Shown here: piece after piece, positions 1 to 8,900 of the stretch
Layout: each line of letters opens with the position of its first letter
Numbering within the stretch: position 1 is the first letter of the stretch
NCBI GenBank assembly: GCA_039024435.1
Contig: JBCCQH010000109.1
Coordinates: 1 to 27,326 of the forward strand
Length of the DNA stretch: 27,326 nucleotides
DNA from: JBCCQH01 sp039024435
Lineage (GTDB): Bacteria; Bacteroidota; Bacteroidia; J057; JADKCL01
Reading direction: 5' to 3'
The notes under the pieces: generated by a model
What the model was told of the DNA's origin: nothing
Seen by the model: only the letters and a program-made list of their open reading frames with translations
Database searches by the model: none
Translations under genes and position numbers: made by a program

Positions 1-406
1 AAGCCGTTGAAAAAAGCCGGAAGAGCGGGAGCCGGAGCCAATGGGAAGCCCCGCGGAGGCGGCTTAGGGAGCTGGACCACCGTTCCCCCGAGCCGGGAGT
101 TTCCGCCGGGCAAAAACGGTGTGGGTGGGGAATAAAGGCCGGATGCAAGGAGGCCGTTTTCCCCACCCCCGCCAACTTGCCGGCGGGAAACTCCCGGCGA
201 AAATTCAAACCAATAAAAAAGCCGGACCAATGATTGGCCCAGCTCACTACTTCCAAAATTGGATGGTTAAATCACCCTGATTGCCCCGGCTGAAATACCG
301 CCGGACAATCGCGACCAAATAGCGGCCAAAATTTTCTGGCCATTTACCGAAAAGGATAAAATTGAAGCACTTCGCCCCGAAATAATAAAGTTGTTGACCT
401 AGCAGA
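1..406. other. Gene-free left flank
   Basis: I see no convincing coding region here. Open frames entering from the left edge on the plus strand end at about 136 and 231 and give low-complexity Gly/Pro/Arg-rich peptides. The stretch contains the long hairpin described separately (92-198), two direct copies of AAAAAAGCCGGA (10-21 and 215-226) lying on either side of it, and a small palindrome CCAATGATTGG (227-237). A short stem CCTAG-CAGA-CTAGG (398-411) overlaps the stop codon of the minus-strand GIY-YIG-like gene, but no T-run follows it on that strand, so it is not a clear terminator. Confidence 0.5.
92..198. repeat. Long imperfect inverted repeat (hairpin)
   Basis: GCCGGGAGTTTCC (92-104) is perfectly complementary to GGAAACTCCCGGC (186-198). 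GCCGG (105-109) pairs with CCGGC (180-184) after a one-base bulge. Further in, GGGTGGGGAA (123-132) pairs with TTCCCCACCC (159-168), and GGCC (137-140) with GGCC (152-155). The whole folds into a roughly 107-base stem-loop flanked by the direct 12-mers at 10-21 and 215-226. It could be an intergenic repeat element, a MITE-like remnant, a structured RNA or a strong attenuator. No transposase is nearby and no second copy lies in this window. Confidence 0.6.
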
Positions 407-712
407 CTAGGTGTATGGTCCCCGGTACTTAAAAACGTACACGTACACCGAATCCTCGTTCCAACCCCCATGGGAACCCGCCATGCCCCGATCAAGGAAC
501 CGCCGTTCAATGTCGGCTGCCTCGCGGGCCGAGCGCGCCTTCCACGCCTCAAAAATCACCAGCTCCCGGCCCAGTCGCCGGCTATGCTGCCGTTGGCGAC
601 GCTCCACCGAATTGGTGACCCCCACGTACCAATTCCCAAACCGCATGCGCAGCAAAGAATTTTGGCGGACAAACCGGTTGACCCGGCGTATGATGCGTTT
701 TTTTCGACCCAT
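407..712 (-). CDS. GIY-YIG-like small protein
   Basis: A 101-residue basic protein. The segment WYVGVTNSVERRQRQH (residues 28-43) matches the second half of the GIY-YIG nuclease signature (YVG-x-T-N with a downstream Arg). Glu69 in IERRFLDRG sits where the metal-binding Glu of the fold is expected. The classical GIY strand about ten residues before YVG is not evident, so this is a divergent form. The C-terminal half contains the pattern G-x-x-GG followed by VYVYVFK, which I recall from short stand-alone relatives. The ATG at 712 is preferred; an in-frame GTG two codons upstream (718) is the alternative. It diverges from the kinase gene across about 106 bases. DNA cleavage is inferred from the family only; in this size class the true role is often unknown. 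Confidence 0.55.
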   Translation of the reverse strand: MGRKKRIIRRVNRFVRQNSLLRMRFGNWYVGVTNSVERRQRQHSRRLGRELVIFEAWKARSAREAADIERRFLDRGMAGSHGGWNEDSVYVYVFKYRGPYT

Positions 713-760
713 AACCACAAATGCTAATTTTCGATATCCGATGAGCTATGCCGCAGCCCA

Positions 761-793
761 TTGGATATCAGAAATCAAAATTCAATACCTTTG
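761..793 (+). promoter_or_regulatory. Bacteroidota-type promoter for the PfkB gene
   Basis: TACCTTTG at 786-793 matches the Bacteroidota -7 consensus TAnnTTTG exactly, and TTG at 761-763 lies about 22 bases upstream, near the expected -33 position. The kinase start codon follows at 819, implying a leader of roughly 20 bases. The call rests on consensus matching only. Confidence 0.5.
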
Positions 794-818
794 TCGCAAT
801 CACAAAAACAGTATACGC

Positions 819-1751
819 ATGAGTCTTCTCGTTGTTGGTTCGGTCGCATTTGATGCCATCGAAACCCCATTCGGAAAAACCGATAAAATCATCGGTGGCG
901 CGGCCACCTTCATCAGCCTCGCCTCGAGCTACTTCAAGCAGCCGATCAATCTGATCTCCGTCGTCGGTGGTGACTTCCTCAAATCTGATATTGCCATGTT
1001 GGAACGACACGGCGTCGATACCCAAGGTCTCCAGATCAAAGAAGACGAGAAGTCCTTCTTTTGGTCGGGGCGCTACCACAATGACATGAACTCGCGCGAC
1101 ACTCTGGAAACCCAACTGAATGTACTCGCCGATTTTGACCCCGTAGTCCCCGACGCTTACCAAGATTGCGAATACCTCATGCTCGGCAACCTGAGTCCGG
1201 ACGTGCAGCGCCTCGTCCTCGAACGCCTTCACAAGCGTCCCAAACTGGTGGTCATGGACACCATGAATTTCTGGATGGACATTGCGATGGACAGTCTTCG
1301 CAAAACCATCGCCCTGGTTGATGTCCTCACCATCAACGATGAAGAAGCCCGGCAGTTGAGCGGCGAATATTCCCTCGTCAAAGCCGCCCGGGCCATTCTC
1401 GCGATGGGGCCCAAATACCTCATCATCAAAAAAGGCGAGCATGGCGCCTTGCTGTTCTACGGTGTCGAAGAACAAATCTTTTTTGCCCCGGCACTGCCGC
1501 TGGAAGACGTATTTGACCCGACCGGAGCCGGCGACTCCTTTGCCGGCGGATTCGTGGGCTACATCGCCACCACCGACGACCTTTCCTTCATGAACATGCG
1601 CAATGCGGTAATCGTCGGCTCGGCCATGGCGAGCTTTACTGTAGAAAAATTTGGTCCGGCACGCCTCATCGACCTCGAGCGCAACGACATCGCCGAACGC
1701 ATCAAAACGTTCCGCCGCCTGACCCACTTCGACCTGGAACTTTCGCGCTAA
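819..1751 (+). CDS. PfkB-family carbohydrate/nucleoside kinase
   Basis: A 310-residue protein, normal for the ribokinase/PfkB fold, predicted to transfer the ATP gamma-phosphate to a hydroxyl of a sugar or nucleoside in the cytoplasm. Signature 2 is clear: DPTGAGDSFAGGF, with the catalytic base Asp239 and the anion hole formed by Gly236-Gly238. Near the N-terminus, IIGGAATF (around Gly26-Gly27) corresponds to the substrate-binding double-glycine region. INDEEARQLSG in the middle is the usual ribokinase-fold helix with the N-x-x-E element. The start is the ATG of MSLLVVGSVAFD, because the family begins right before the first beta strand and the promoter-like element lies just upstream; the frame stays open further upstream but that part does not look coding. 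The substrate cannot be told from sequence. It does not appear functionally tied to the giant cluster downstream. Confidence 0.9.
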   Translation: MSLLVVGSVAFDAIETPFGKTDKIIGGAATFISLASSYFKQPINLISVVGGDFLKSDIAMLERHGVDTQGLQIKEDEKSFFWSGRYHNDMNSRDTLETQLNVLADFDPVVPDAYQDCEYLMLGNLSPDVQRLVLERLHKRPKLVVMDTMNFWMDIAMDSLRKTIALVDVLTINDEEARQLSGEYSLVKAARAILAMGPKYLIIKKGEHGALLFYGVEEQIFFAPALPLEDVFDPTGAGDSFAGGFVGYIATTDDLSFMNMRNAVIVGSAMASFTVEKFGPARLIDLERNDIAERIKTFRRLTHFDLELSR

Positions 1752-2425
1752 TTTTTCGGACAAAAATCGGAAAAAGTGCCCCTTTCGCGCAGATCCTGCC
1801 CCAAGGGGCGCATATATGCTTTGGGCCGATTCTCCGTTCCGAGATTGCTCCCGCCGGGAGACGAGTGACAAAAGCAGAACGAAAATTTTCCGGAATGGGC
1901 CTCGTCCTTTTTGTGGAGCGCTTTCCATCGACTTAAAACAACAATAGCCGCTAAGAATTCTTCCGGCGTTGAAATGATGGCCGGTAAAAAATGATCGGCC
2001 GTTGAGCCCGAACCCGTAGTGGGCCCGGTTGGGAGCCCCTGCTCGACAATCGCCGTAACCTCCGATTCGGCTGACCGCAAGTTGGGAAACGCGTGCTCGA
2101 AAACATTTATCATCCTCCGTCGCGATGTCCCGTTTTACCCCCCGGTGTTCAGTTGTTCCCGGCGGCGATTTCCCGCATTCAATGCAACTTTCCCATAAAT
2201 CCTGGCACAAAAGCAATAAATTACTGGAAATCCTTACCGAAATTTTATAATTTATTGCCCGTTCGGTTCCATTCCCGTCGTGCTGCCTCGACTTTCGACC
2301 GAACCTATCGTCATCACCCTCAATCAACAGCTTTTATGGTGCTTTCTGTTCATTTCCTCTTGCCTCACCCTGCTGTGTTGTCGTACCGCCTGTCTTTGGT
2401 TGCACCCCGACGGACCTGATCCGCC
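1752..2425. other. Intergenic region before the giant cluster
   Basis: The 674 bases between the kinase and the cluster hold no convincing gene. Just after the kinase stop, TTTTTC and GAAAAA could form a weak stem. GCCCCAAGGGGC (1798-1809) abuts the perfect palindrome GCATATATGC (1810-1819), a possible protein-binding site. An AT-rich island (about 2200-2260) contains TATAAT at 2246-2251, the best guess for promoter sequence of the cluster, but I find no exact TAnnTTTG on the plus strand; the nearest is TGTCTTTG at 2391-2398. A leader of more than 100 bases is therefore possible. A minus-strand frame at 1748-2113 was judged unconvincing. Confidence 0.4.
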
Positions 2426-5400
2426 ATGGCAGTGCTCCAAAAGACGGAAAGTCGGTTGCCCGCTATCTTTGTTGAAAAGCAAGCCGATGGCAATCCCACC
2501 TATTTCAATGCCCAAAATGCGGCCTTGCTCGGGTTCAATATGTTTGACTCCGGGTTTTGCCTGGTGAGCTATCTACCCGCCGCCGTTCGTGCGGTGCGCC
2601 TGACCGGAAAATTGCACAACCACTACGTCATGTTTGTGGACCGACCCTCCGGAACCAATCTGCAGTACCTTTGGCGGATTCGTTACTACCTTGAAATGGA
2701 AGGCGCCGAAGGTCACGAAATCATTGACCATGCCGCTTCCGTGAGCCAGGGTGAGGGACGCTTCGCCCTGGATGCCCGTAGGATGGGGCTGTCCGGTGCT
2801 CAACTGAGCCGCTTGCAGAAGTTTACTGTGAGTTGTGAGGTTAAGGAAGGCGGAAAATCCCTTACTACCCTGCGGATCCGGCACCAAATTGCGGAACCCT
2901 TTGCCGATATCGCTGACCTTTATGCGGATGACGGCGCAAAATTGGCCAAAGGCGGCAACGAAAAGACCACTTACCTCGCGGCCGACCTCTGGCGGGGCTA
3001 CTTTGGCACTCCTCTGACCTGGTTTGCCCCCCACGACGAAGCCGATCCGCCCCAAAATGCCACGACCACCTGGACCGGAGCCGCCGACGAACTGCCCCTG
3101 AACCACCCGCTGGCGATACTCTACGCCCGTTTACTCAAAGCTGGACGCAAGCGCTTTTTCCCCAAGCCGAACCAAGCCTATTATGACCGCCTCAATGGGG
3201 ATGACCTGGAACTATTTGCCCTCAATGGTCGCAATGCCGTGGGCGTCTCCGCGACCGTGCCCCACTTCTCGGCCGCCGGCTTGGGCAAAATCGCCTGGCA
3301 ACGCATCGGAAGCGGGGTAAAGGAAAAAGACGTCTTTACCGACTACGCGGGACTCAGCGAGTCCGAACGCATCGACCTGTACAACCTCGCCCGCTTCCCC
3401 AAGTCGAGCATCGCCCTGAGCGCCAAGGTGCTGGACAAGCTCCTCGGCGAGGCCGAAGTCAACAACTACGCACATTTCCTGGGAAGCACCGGCGACAAAG
3501 CCGCTTGGCGCGGCGACCGGGCGGCGGCCTTGAAAAACGATAAATTCGTCAAGAGCCTCGTATTCGAATACCTGCACGGACCGCAACAGGACATCGGAGA
3601 TATGGAAGCCCTGCTGGCCGCGATTGGCCTGGCCAAACCTCTCAAGCGCACCCACAAGCACGATTGGGCGCCCTACGTGACCACCATCCTCGACTACGAA
3701 TGGGCGGAAATGGCCGCCCTCGGTCGGATTGAGGACGCCTACTTTGCTCGGCGGATCGTTACCCACCACGCGGACGGTCGTAAAACCGTCGAATTCCGCA
3801 AAATCGGTCAGCCCGACGATCCCAAAGCGAAGCGGAAAACCCGTCTGGGACAGGAAGAATATGTGGTCATCAAAACAAAAAACCTCCGGGCGAAGACACT
3901 CCGCTTCAGCGTCGTGACCGGCAATGAGGTGCTGACGGGTACCGCCGGTGATTTTCTGGATCTGGTCACCTGGGAGACCGAGCGCATCGCCCCGGCGGAT
4001 GCCGCTCCCTATGAACGCCGTACCCAGCGCGTACGCCGGGAATTCCGCGCAGAAGTCGGAGCCGACCGGCACCTGCAAGACGAATTCGGGGTCGACTTCG
4101 ATAACCGGGGGGAGGACAACCTGGATGACCTCGCGATTGCGCAGATTGGATTTCGCCGCCCTCCCTTGCCGGAGGACGCCGGTGATGTCTGGGCGACCTG
4201 GAAAGCCAATGTCCTCGGAGCCCGTGCTGATCACCCGGCAACGCTCCTTCTGGAAGTTTGGCTCGAAGGCGAGGAACCGGGTATGAAGCTCAACTTTGGG
4301 CCGGAAGATAATGAAGCCCAGCCCTTGCCCGCCGAGACTGGCTACCGCTTCCTGAATAGCGACGACGAAGCGCACCAGTTCTGGATCGATGCATTTATCC
4401 CCAAGGCCGATGCGCCCCGCGTCACCAAAGCCTACTTCGCGCGGAAGGTGGTCGACCCTGCCGGACCCGATGTGACGTTCGAAGAGGCCGGCATCACCCC
4501 TGAGGAAGTGGTCGATTCCGGTTCTTGGATCATGGGGCGGGAAGTCTACCTGGTTGTCGAAACCAAAAACCTGGACCCGGCCCAAATTCAGATCTATGTC
4601 CAGTCAGGCGACGAATTACTATTGGGAGCGGACCGAGTGGGACATCCCCTTCCGGTGGCCCCAGTGGAAGACGGGCGCGTACCGCAATTTGTAACTGTGC
4701 AACCGATTGCCGAGATCGACGGCGCTCCGGGCACTTACCGGGGCGAAGAAGCATTGGAACAAAACCGGGGCGGTGGCAATCCCTACGCAAATACCGGTGA
4801 TCTCGTAGGCGTAGCCGTTGTGCGCTTGCGCTTGCTCCCCCAGGGAGCAAACGGCAATCCGGATGCCGCAACTTTTAATGCCTGGGCCGCCGCCATCGCC
4901 GGGGCGGACCCGGCCCACGCCCACATTGACCTGCGGGTGGGAGTGAGCGTGAATGATCGGGCGGGAGATCCGCTGTATGTCTATCACGGAGCCGAGCGCA
5001 CCTGGGAAGAAGCCGGTTGTGGCGCCAGTGCGGTTTTTCGGCAGCGCTACGACATTGTCCTGGAGGACGAAGACAGAACCGAGCTGTGGCGGCAGCACGA
5101 AGAAGCCTTTACCCTGTGGAACCGCGAGACCTACGACATCTACGATCCGGACAATGCGTTCATCCCCCACGCCGGCGGCAATCTTCCGCTGATCGGGTAC
5201 ATCGAAAATACCCATTCCGAGGTGGCCGACCTCTTCTTTGTCAGTTACAATTTCATTGATCGGCACGACAACGAACGCCGCATCACCGATGCGCGCCGCA
5301 CCACGATTCAGGGCAAAAGCACCGGTCGGATTGTCGGTGGTTTTCGGGCCGAACCCCCGGCGGTACGTGTCGAAACCCTCGATTACGCCGCGATGGCCAT

Positions 5401-5989
5401 TCCGGGAGTCGATGCGGAAGAATCCCGGGTGTACGACAATGGCGACGTCATCACGCGGGGAACTTTCAACGGGCGGGCCTTCATCGAGTACATCACCCGC
5501 AACCGGCGGACCGGAGATCCCAATCCCCTGGTCAACCTCATCCGCATGGAAGAGCTGGACATCAACGACGGCAACCGCGCCAACGGAGGCGTCACCCTGC
5601 GCTACGAATTTACCCAGACCATCCGCACCTACACCCGGCCCGAGCTCTACGCCGGATTCCTCGGCGCCCTGACTCAAAGTGAAATCCTGGTGCGCTGCAT
5701 CGGATCCTGCTATCCGGATGGCTCCTCCTACCCGAGTGTTGAGCACAACAACGGCAACTCGGTGGACACCGGCTACATCGATACTATACCGGGACTCGGC
5801 CAGGCCGAGCAGCAAACCTTCATCAATGCGATGACCGCCTACGGCTTCGACGAAAATATGGTCTCCTGCAACCGTGGGTTCTACGCCAATGTCGATCCGG
5901 ACTGCCGTACGACGATTCACGATACCCACATGCACTCCTCGGACTTTGAGGACGATGCGGTGGCCGACATTTTAAATCCCGGACCATGA
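2426..5989 (+). CDS. Giant protein with C-terminal LAS/M15-like peptidase
   Basis: 1187 residues, first gene of the cluster. An in-frame TGA at 2417-2419 lies two codons before the ATG, which fixes the start. There is no signal peptide. Residues 1-170 look beta-rich (Ig-like). Residues about 225-430 form a mostly helical segment I do not recognise. Two related beta-rich blocks start at residues 439 and 670, each with YFAR[RK] and later [IV][IV][KE]TKNL. The last ~100 residues resemble an M15/LAS metallopeptidase: H1107-x-x-G-x-S-x-D1114 followed by H1165-D-T-H1168-M-H1170. Four cysteines (1091, 1095, 1148, 1160) surround this domain and could form disulfides. From memory, Bacteroidota proteins linked to PAAR/type VI loci carry a similar C-terminal domain. 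The likely activity is cleavage of peptidoglycan peptides; the rest may be a delivery scaffold. Its TGA overlaps the next ATG (ATGA). Confidence 0.75.
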   Translation: MAVLQKTESRLPAIFVEKQADGNPTYFNAQNAALLGFNMFDSGFCLVSYLPAAVRAVRLTGKLHNHYVMFVDRPSGTNLQYLWRIRYYLEMEGAEGHEIIDHAASVSQGEGRFALDARRMGLSGAQLSRLQKFTVSCEVKEGGKSLTTLRIRHQIAEPFADIADLYADDGAKLAKGGNEKTTYLAADLWRGYFGTPLTWFAPHDEADPPQNATTTWTGAADELPLNHPLAILYARLLKAGRKRFFPKPNQAYYDRLNGDDLELFALNGRNAVGVSATVPHFSAAGLGKIAWQRIGSGVKEKDVFTDYAGLSESERIDLYNLARFPKSSIALSAKVLDKLLGEAEVNNYAHFLGSTGDKAAWRGDRAAALKNDKFVKSLVFEYLHGPQQDIGDMEALLAAIGLAKPLKRTHKHDWAPYVTTILDYEWAEMAALGRIEDAYFARRIVTHHADGRKTVEFRKIGQPDDPKAKRKTRLGQEEYVVIKTKNLRAKTLRFSVVTGNEVLTGTAGDFLDLVTWETERIAPADAAPYERRTQRVRREFRAEVGADRHLQDEFGVDFDNRGEDNLDDLAIAQIGFRRPPLPEDAGDVWATWKANVLGARADHPATLLLEVWLEGEEPGMKLNFGPEDNEAQPLPAETGYRFLNSDDEAHQFWIDAFIPKADAPRVTKAYFARKVVDPAGPDVTFEEAGITPEEVVDSGSWIMGREVYLVVETKNLDPAQIQIYVQSGDELLLGADRVGHPLPVAPVEDGRVPQFVTVQPIAEIDGAPGTYRGEEALEQNRGGGNPYANTGDLVGVAVVRLRLLPQGANGNPDAATFNAWAAAIAGADPAHAHIDLRVGVSVNDRAGDPLYVYHGAERTWEEAGCGASAVFRQRYDIVLEDEDRTELWRQHEEAFTLWNRETYDIYDPDNAFIPHAGGNLPLIGYIENTHSEVADLFFVSYNFIDRHDNERRITDARRTTIQGKSTGRIVGGFRAEPPAVRVETLDYAAMAIPGVDAEESRVYDNGDVITRGTFNGRAFIEYITRNRRTGDPNPLVNLIRMEELDINDGNRANGGVTLRYEFTQTIRTYTRPELYAGFLGALTQSEILVRCIGSCYPDGSSYPSVEHNNGNSVDTGYIDTIPGLGQAEQQTFINAMTAYGFDENMVSCNRGFYANVDPDCRTTIHDTHMHSSDFEDDAVADILNPGP
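3740..3967 (+). repeat. Internal protein repeat, copy 1 (first giant gene)
   Basis: Encodes residues 439 to about 514 of the first giant protein. The shared pattern with copy 2 is YFAR[RK][IV]V at the start, then G-[QR]-E-x-[VY], then V[IV][KE]TKNL, then a strand-turn-strand ending in a [GS]-[ND]-E-[LV]-L element. It looks like an Ig-like or adaptor module. Confidence 0.6.
4433..4636 (+). repeat. Internal protein repeat, copy 2 (first giant gene)
   Basis: Encodes residues 670 to about 737, 231 residues after copy 1, with YFARKVV, REVYLVVETKNL and SGDELLLG matching the order of motifs in copy 1. The 231-residue spacing suggests that a longer unit of roughly 200 or more residues was duplicated and then diverged. 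Confidence 0.55.
5690..5950 (+). other. LAS/M15-like metallopeptidase domain
   Basis: The coded segment contains PSVEHNNGNSVDTGY (His1107, Asp1114) and IHDTHMHSSDF (His1165, His1168, His1170). H-x(6)-D followed by H-x-H is the zinc-binding arrangement of LAS enzymes (VanX, MepA, Ply500 endolysin), and H-x-x-G-x-[AS]-x-D is the M15 signature. An AMTAYGF helix-strand lies between them. Expected activity is zinc-dependent cleavage of peptidoglycan stem or cross-link peptides. Confidence 0.65.
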
Positions 5990-8900
5990 GCACTTCCTTT
6001 CCCCAACTCCTCAGCACCGAAGTCGGGCGGATGCTCAGTCCGCTCCAGGAACTGAATTCGCCGGGGACGATCAAGGTGTTCCTTCAGGATCTCGGCTATA
6101 GTTTCGACGGGGCGCTCGGGGGCCTCGATCTCAGCGGACTGGTCGGAGACGTCAAAACCCTTACGTCCCGAATCGATGAGTTGGCCGACGCCGAGACCGA
6201 TGAAGAAAAGTTCCGCGCTGCTCTCAACCTGATCGAGCAGAGCATCGCGGTGGTCAATAAAGTCCGCGAGGAGATCCCCAAGCTCAGAACGGCCCTCGAC
6301 GCGGTTTCCAATCTCAAGGGCGACGATCTCTTGAATTTCGCCGAAGTTTTCCTGCGCCGTCTGCTGGATCATCTCGTGTATACCTACCTGGAAGAATACC
6401 GCGCTCCGGTATTTGCCTTTCTTTACCTCCTCAAAGTGGCGGATGAGGTGACCGATCGCCGTTCGGGACTCGATTACGCGGTGTTGTACTGGGACAAGGT
6501 GCCGGACATCTTTTCCCGGCCGGGTGCCCTCTTCGATTCCGCCTACAATTGGTCGAGCGCCTTCCAAGCGGATGAATTCCTGGAACGTTTCGATGCCTTG
6601 CTGTCGGCCTGGCAGATTCCGGGTGGGTTGTATATCCAAAGCACCTCCGTGGCCGCCCATCTGGGGCGCGGGGGCGAATCCGATCCCCAGGAGATCCGCT
6701 TTCCGCTGTACCAGACCGGAGTTTGGGGCGAAAATTGGGCGGAAATCGACCTCAATTTGAGTCCGGTGCCCGCGGATGGGCCGCACAAAGCCGGCCTACT
6801 GCTTTATCCCTATCTCTACGGTGGGGCTACGGTCAGCGCCGAGCTGAGTGAGGACTGGACGATTGAGCTGTCCGGCAGCGCCGATCTGGGGGCGGGCCTG
6901 GGCTTGGAAATTCGCCCGGACGAAAAGCTCAAAATCAAAACCGACCTGTTTTCCGCACCCTTGGAGTCGGTGGGGATGGAGGCGACGCTGACCCTGCGGC
7001 GGAATAGTGAAGAAGAAATTGTCCTGATTGGTTCACTGGAAGGCGGGACGTTTTTGTCCGCCAGCAAGGTAGAGGCCGCGATTACGGCGCTCAAGCGCGG
7101 CGACGAATCGGATTTGGGCTTTGAATTTTCGCTGGGTACGATGCGCTTCGTCGTGGGCGCGGGCAAAGACGGCGACGGCTTCATCGCCAAGGTGATGCCG
7201 GACGGATTTGCGCTGGAATTTGACTTTGGGTTGGGGTACTCGCTGGAGCGGGGCCTCTATTTCAGTGGCGGCAGCGGTTTGAGTGTACGCCTGCCGGCGA
7301 ATGTAAACTTGGGGCCGCTCTCCATCGAGGGGCTGACCGTCGGATTCACGCCGGGAGATCGCCGCCTGGACCTGGAAATGGGCGCGGACGTCAAGCTCGA
7401 CCTCGGGCCGTTCCTGGCGCGGGTGGAAAACATCGGGATGGCCGTAGAAATGGCGTTCCCGGAATCTGGGGGGCAATTTGGGCCGGTCGATTTCGGTTTT
7501 GGATTCAAGCCGCCTTCCGGAATCGGGCTGTCCATCGATGCCGGAGCGGTCAAGGGCGCGGGTTACCTCTGGATCGAGCTGGAAAACGGCCGCTACTACG
7601 GCATGGCCGAGCTGACGGTGCAGGAATTGGTCTCGCTGAAAGCCATCGCCATTATCAATACGCAGATGCCCGATGGCAGCCGGGGCTTCTCTATGTTGCT
7701 GATCATCACGGCCGAGTTCACCCCGATTCCGCTCGGATTCGGCTTTTCGCTCAATGGGGTCGGCGGTCTGGTGGGCGTCCACCGGACCATGCTGCTGGAC
7801 GTGATGCGCACGGGAATGAGGACTGGGGCGCTGGATAGCCTGCTGTTCCCGAAAGATCCGGTCGCCAATGCCAACAAGATCGTCAGCGATCTGGAAGCGA
7901 TTTTTCCCATCGATGAGGGCCGCTTTGTGTTTGGTCCCATGGGCAAAATCGGCTGGGGAGCACCGGGGACGAGCAGCCTCGTCACGCTGGAGCTGGGCTT
8001 ACTGATCGAGGTGCCGGATCCGGTACGGCTGGCCATTTTGGGTAAGCTGGCCGTGGTCCTGCCCGACGAAGCCGCGCCGCTCTTGATTTTGCAGGTGGCT
8101 TTTCTCGGTACGATTGATTTCGAGAAAAAGTACCTGACCTTCGATGCGACGATTTACGACTCACGGGTGCTGACCTTTACCCTGGAAGGCGATATGATCC
8201 TGCGCTTGAAGTGGGGCGACGATCCGAATTTCGTGTTCAGCGTGGGGGGATTCCATCCCCAATATACGCCCCCGCCGCTGGACATTCCGGACATGAAGCG
8301 GCTCACTTTGAACCTGCTCACGGGAAACAATCCGCGGCTGACCCTTTCCGCTTACTTTGCCTTGACATCAAATACGGTGCAGGTCGGCGCGCGGGTGGAA
8401 CTCTACATCAAAGTGGCCAAAGTATTCGGCAAAACGCTGTCAGTGCAAGGCTTCCTCGGTTTTGATGCACTGTTCCAATTCTCGCCTTTCTACTTCATCG
8501 TGAGCGTCGAGGCGGGATTTGCCGTCATGTACGGCGGCGATGCCATCCTGAGCATTTACCTCGGAGGAAGCTTGGAAGGACCGGCCCCTTGGAAGATCCG
8601 GGGCAAAGCCGAGTTCAAAGTCCTCGGAATCAAGTTTGCCGCGAAGGTCAACAAGACCTTCGGGAAAAAAGACAAGTCCAAGTTGCCGGATCAGGAAGTC
8701 ACGCCTTTGCTGGTCGAGGCCCTCGCGGACGAGCGCAACTGGCTGCCGACGCTGCCGGAGGCCCACGGTGGGACGGTAACCTTGAAAGAAAGCGCCGTGG
8801 CCGATGGGGTCATTCTTGCCGATCCGGTGAGTGGGATCGGCGTTGCCCAGAAGGTGTTGCCCACGGAAATCGAATTGCAGAAGTACGGCAATTACGGCAT

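Noticed and set aside
247..552. Minus-strand open frame of 101 codons overlapping the GIY-YIG-like gene
   Set aside because: It overlaps the better-supported gene in another frame, and its sequence shows no recognisable motif.
1748..2113. Minus-strand open frame of 121 codons (MINVFEHAFPNL...) in the gap after the kinase
   Set aside because: It overlaps the kinase stop codon, its C-terminal half is low-complexity, no family is recognisable, and the GGAGG element upstream directly abuts its ATG and is better spaced for another, very short frame.
768..2327. Minus-strand open frame of 519 codons opposite the kinase
   Set aside because: It is antisense to a clear PfkB gene with intact motifs; such long antisense frames are expected in GC-rich DNA and the translation resembles no family.
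2280..2567. Plus-strand frame with a hydrophobic Cys-rich stretch before the first giant gene
   Set aside because: It starts at GTG, overlaps the giant gene by about 140 bases in another frame, and its hydrophobicity comes from a pyrimidine-rich tract.
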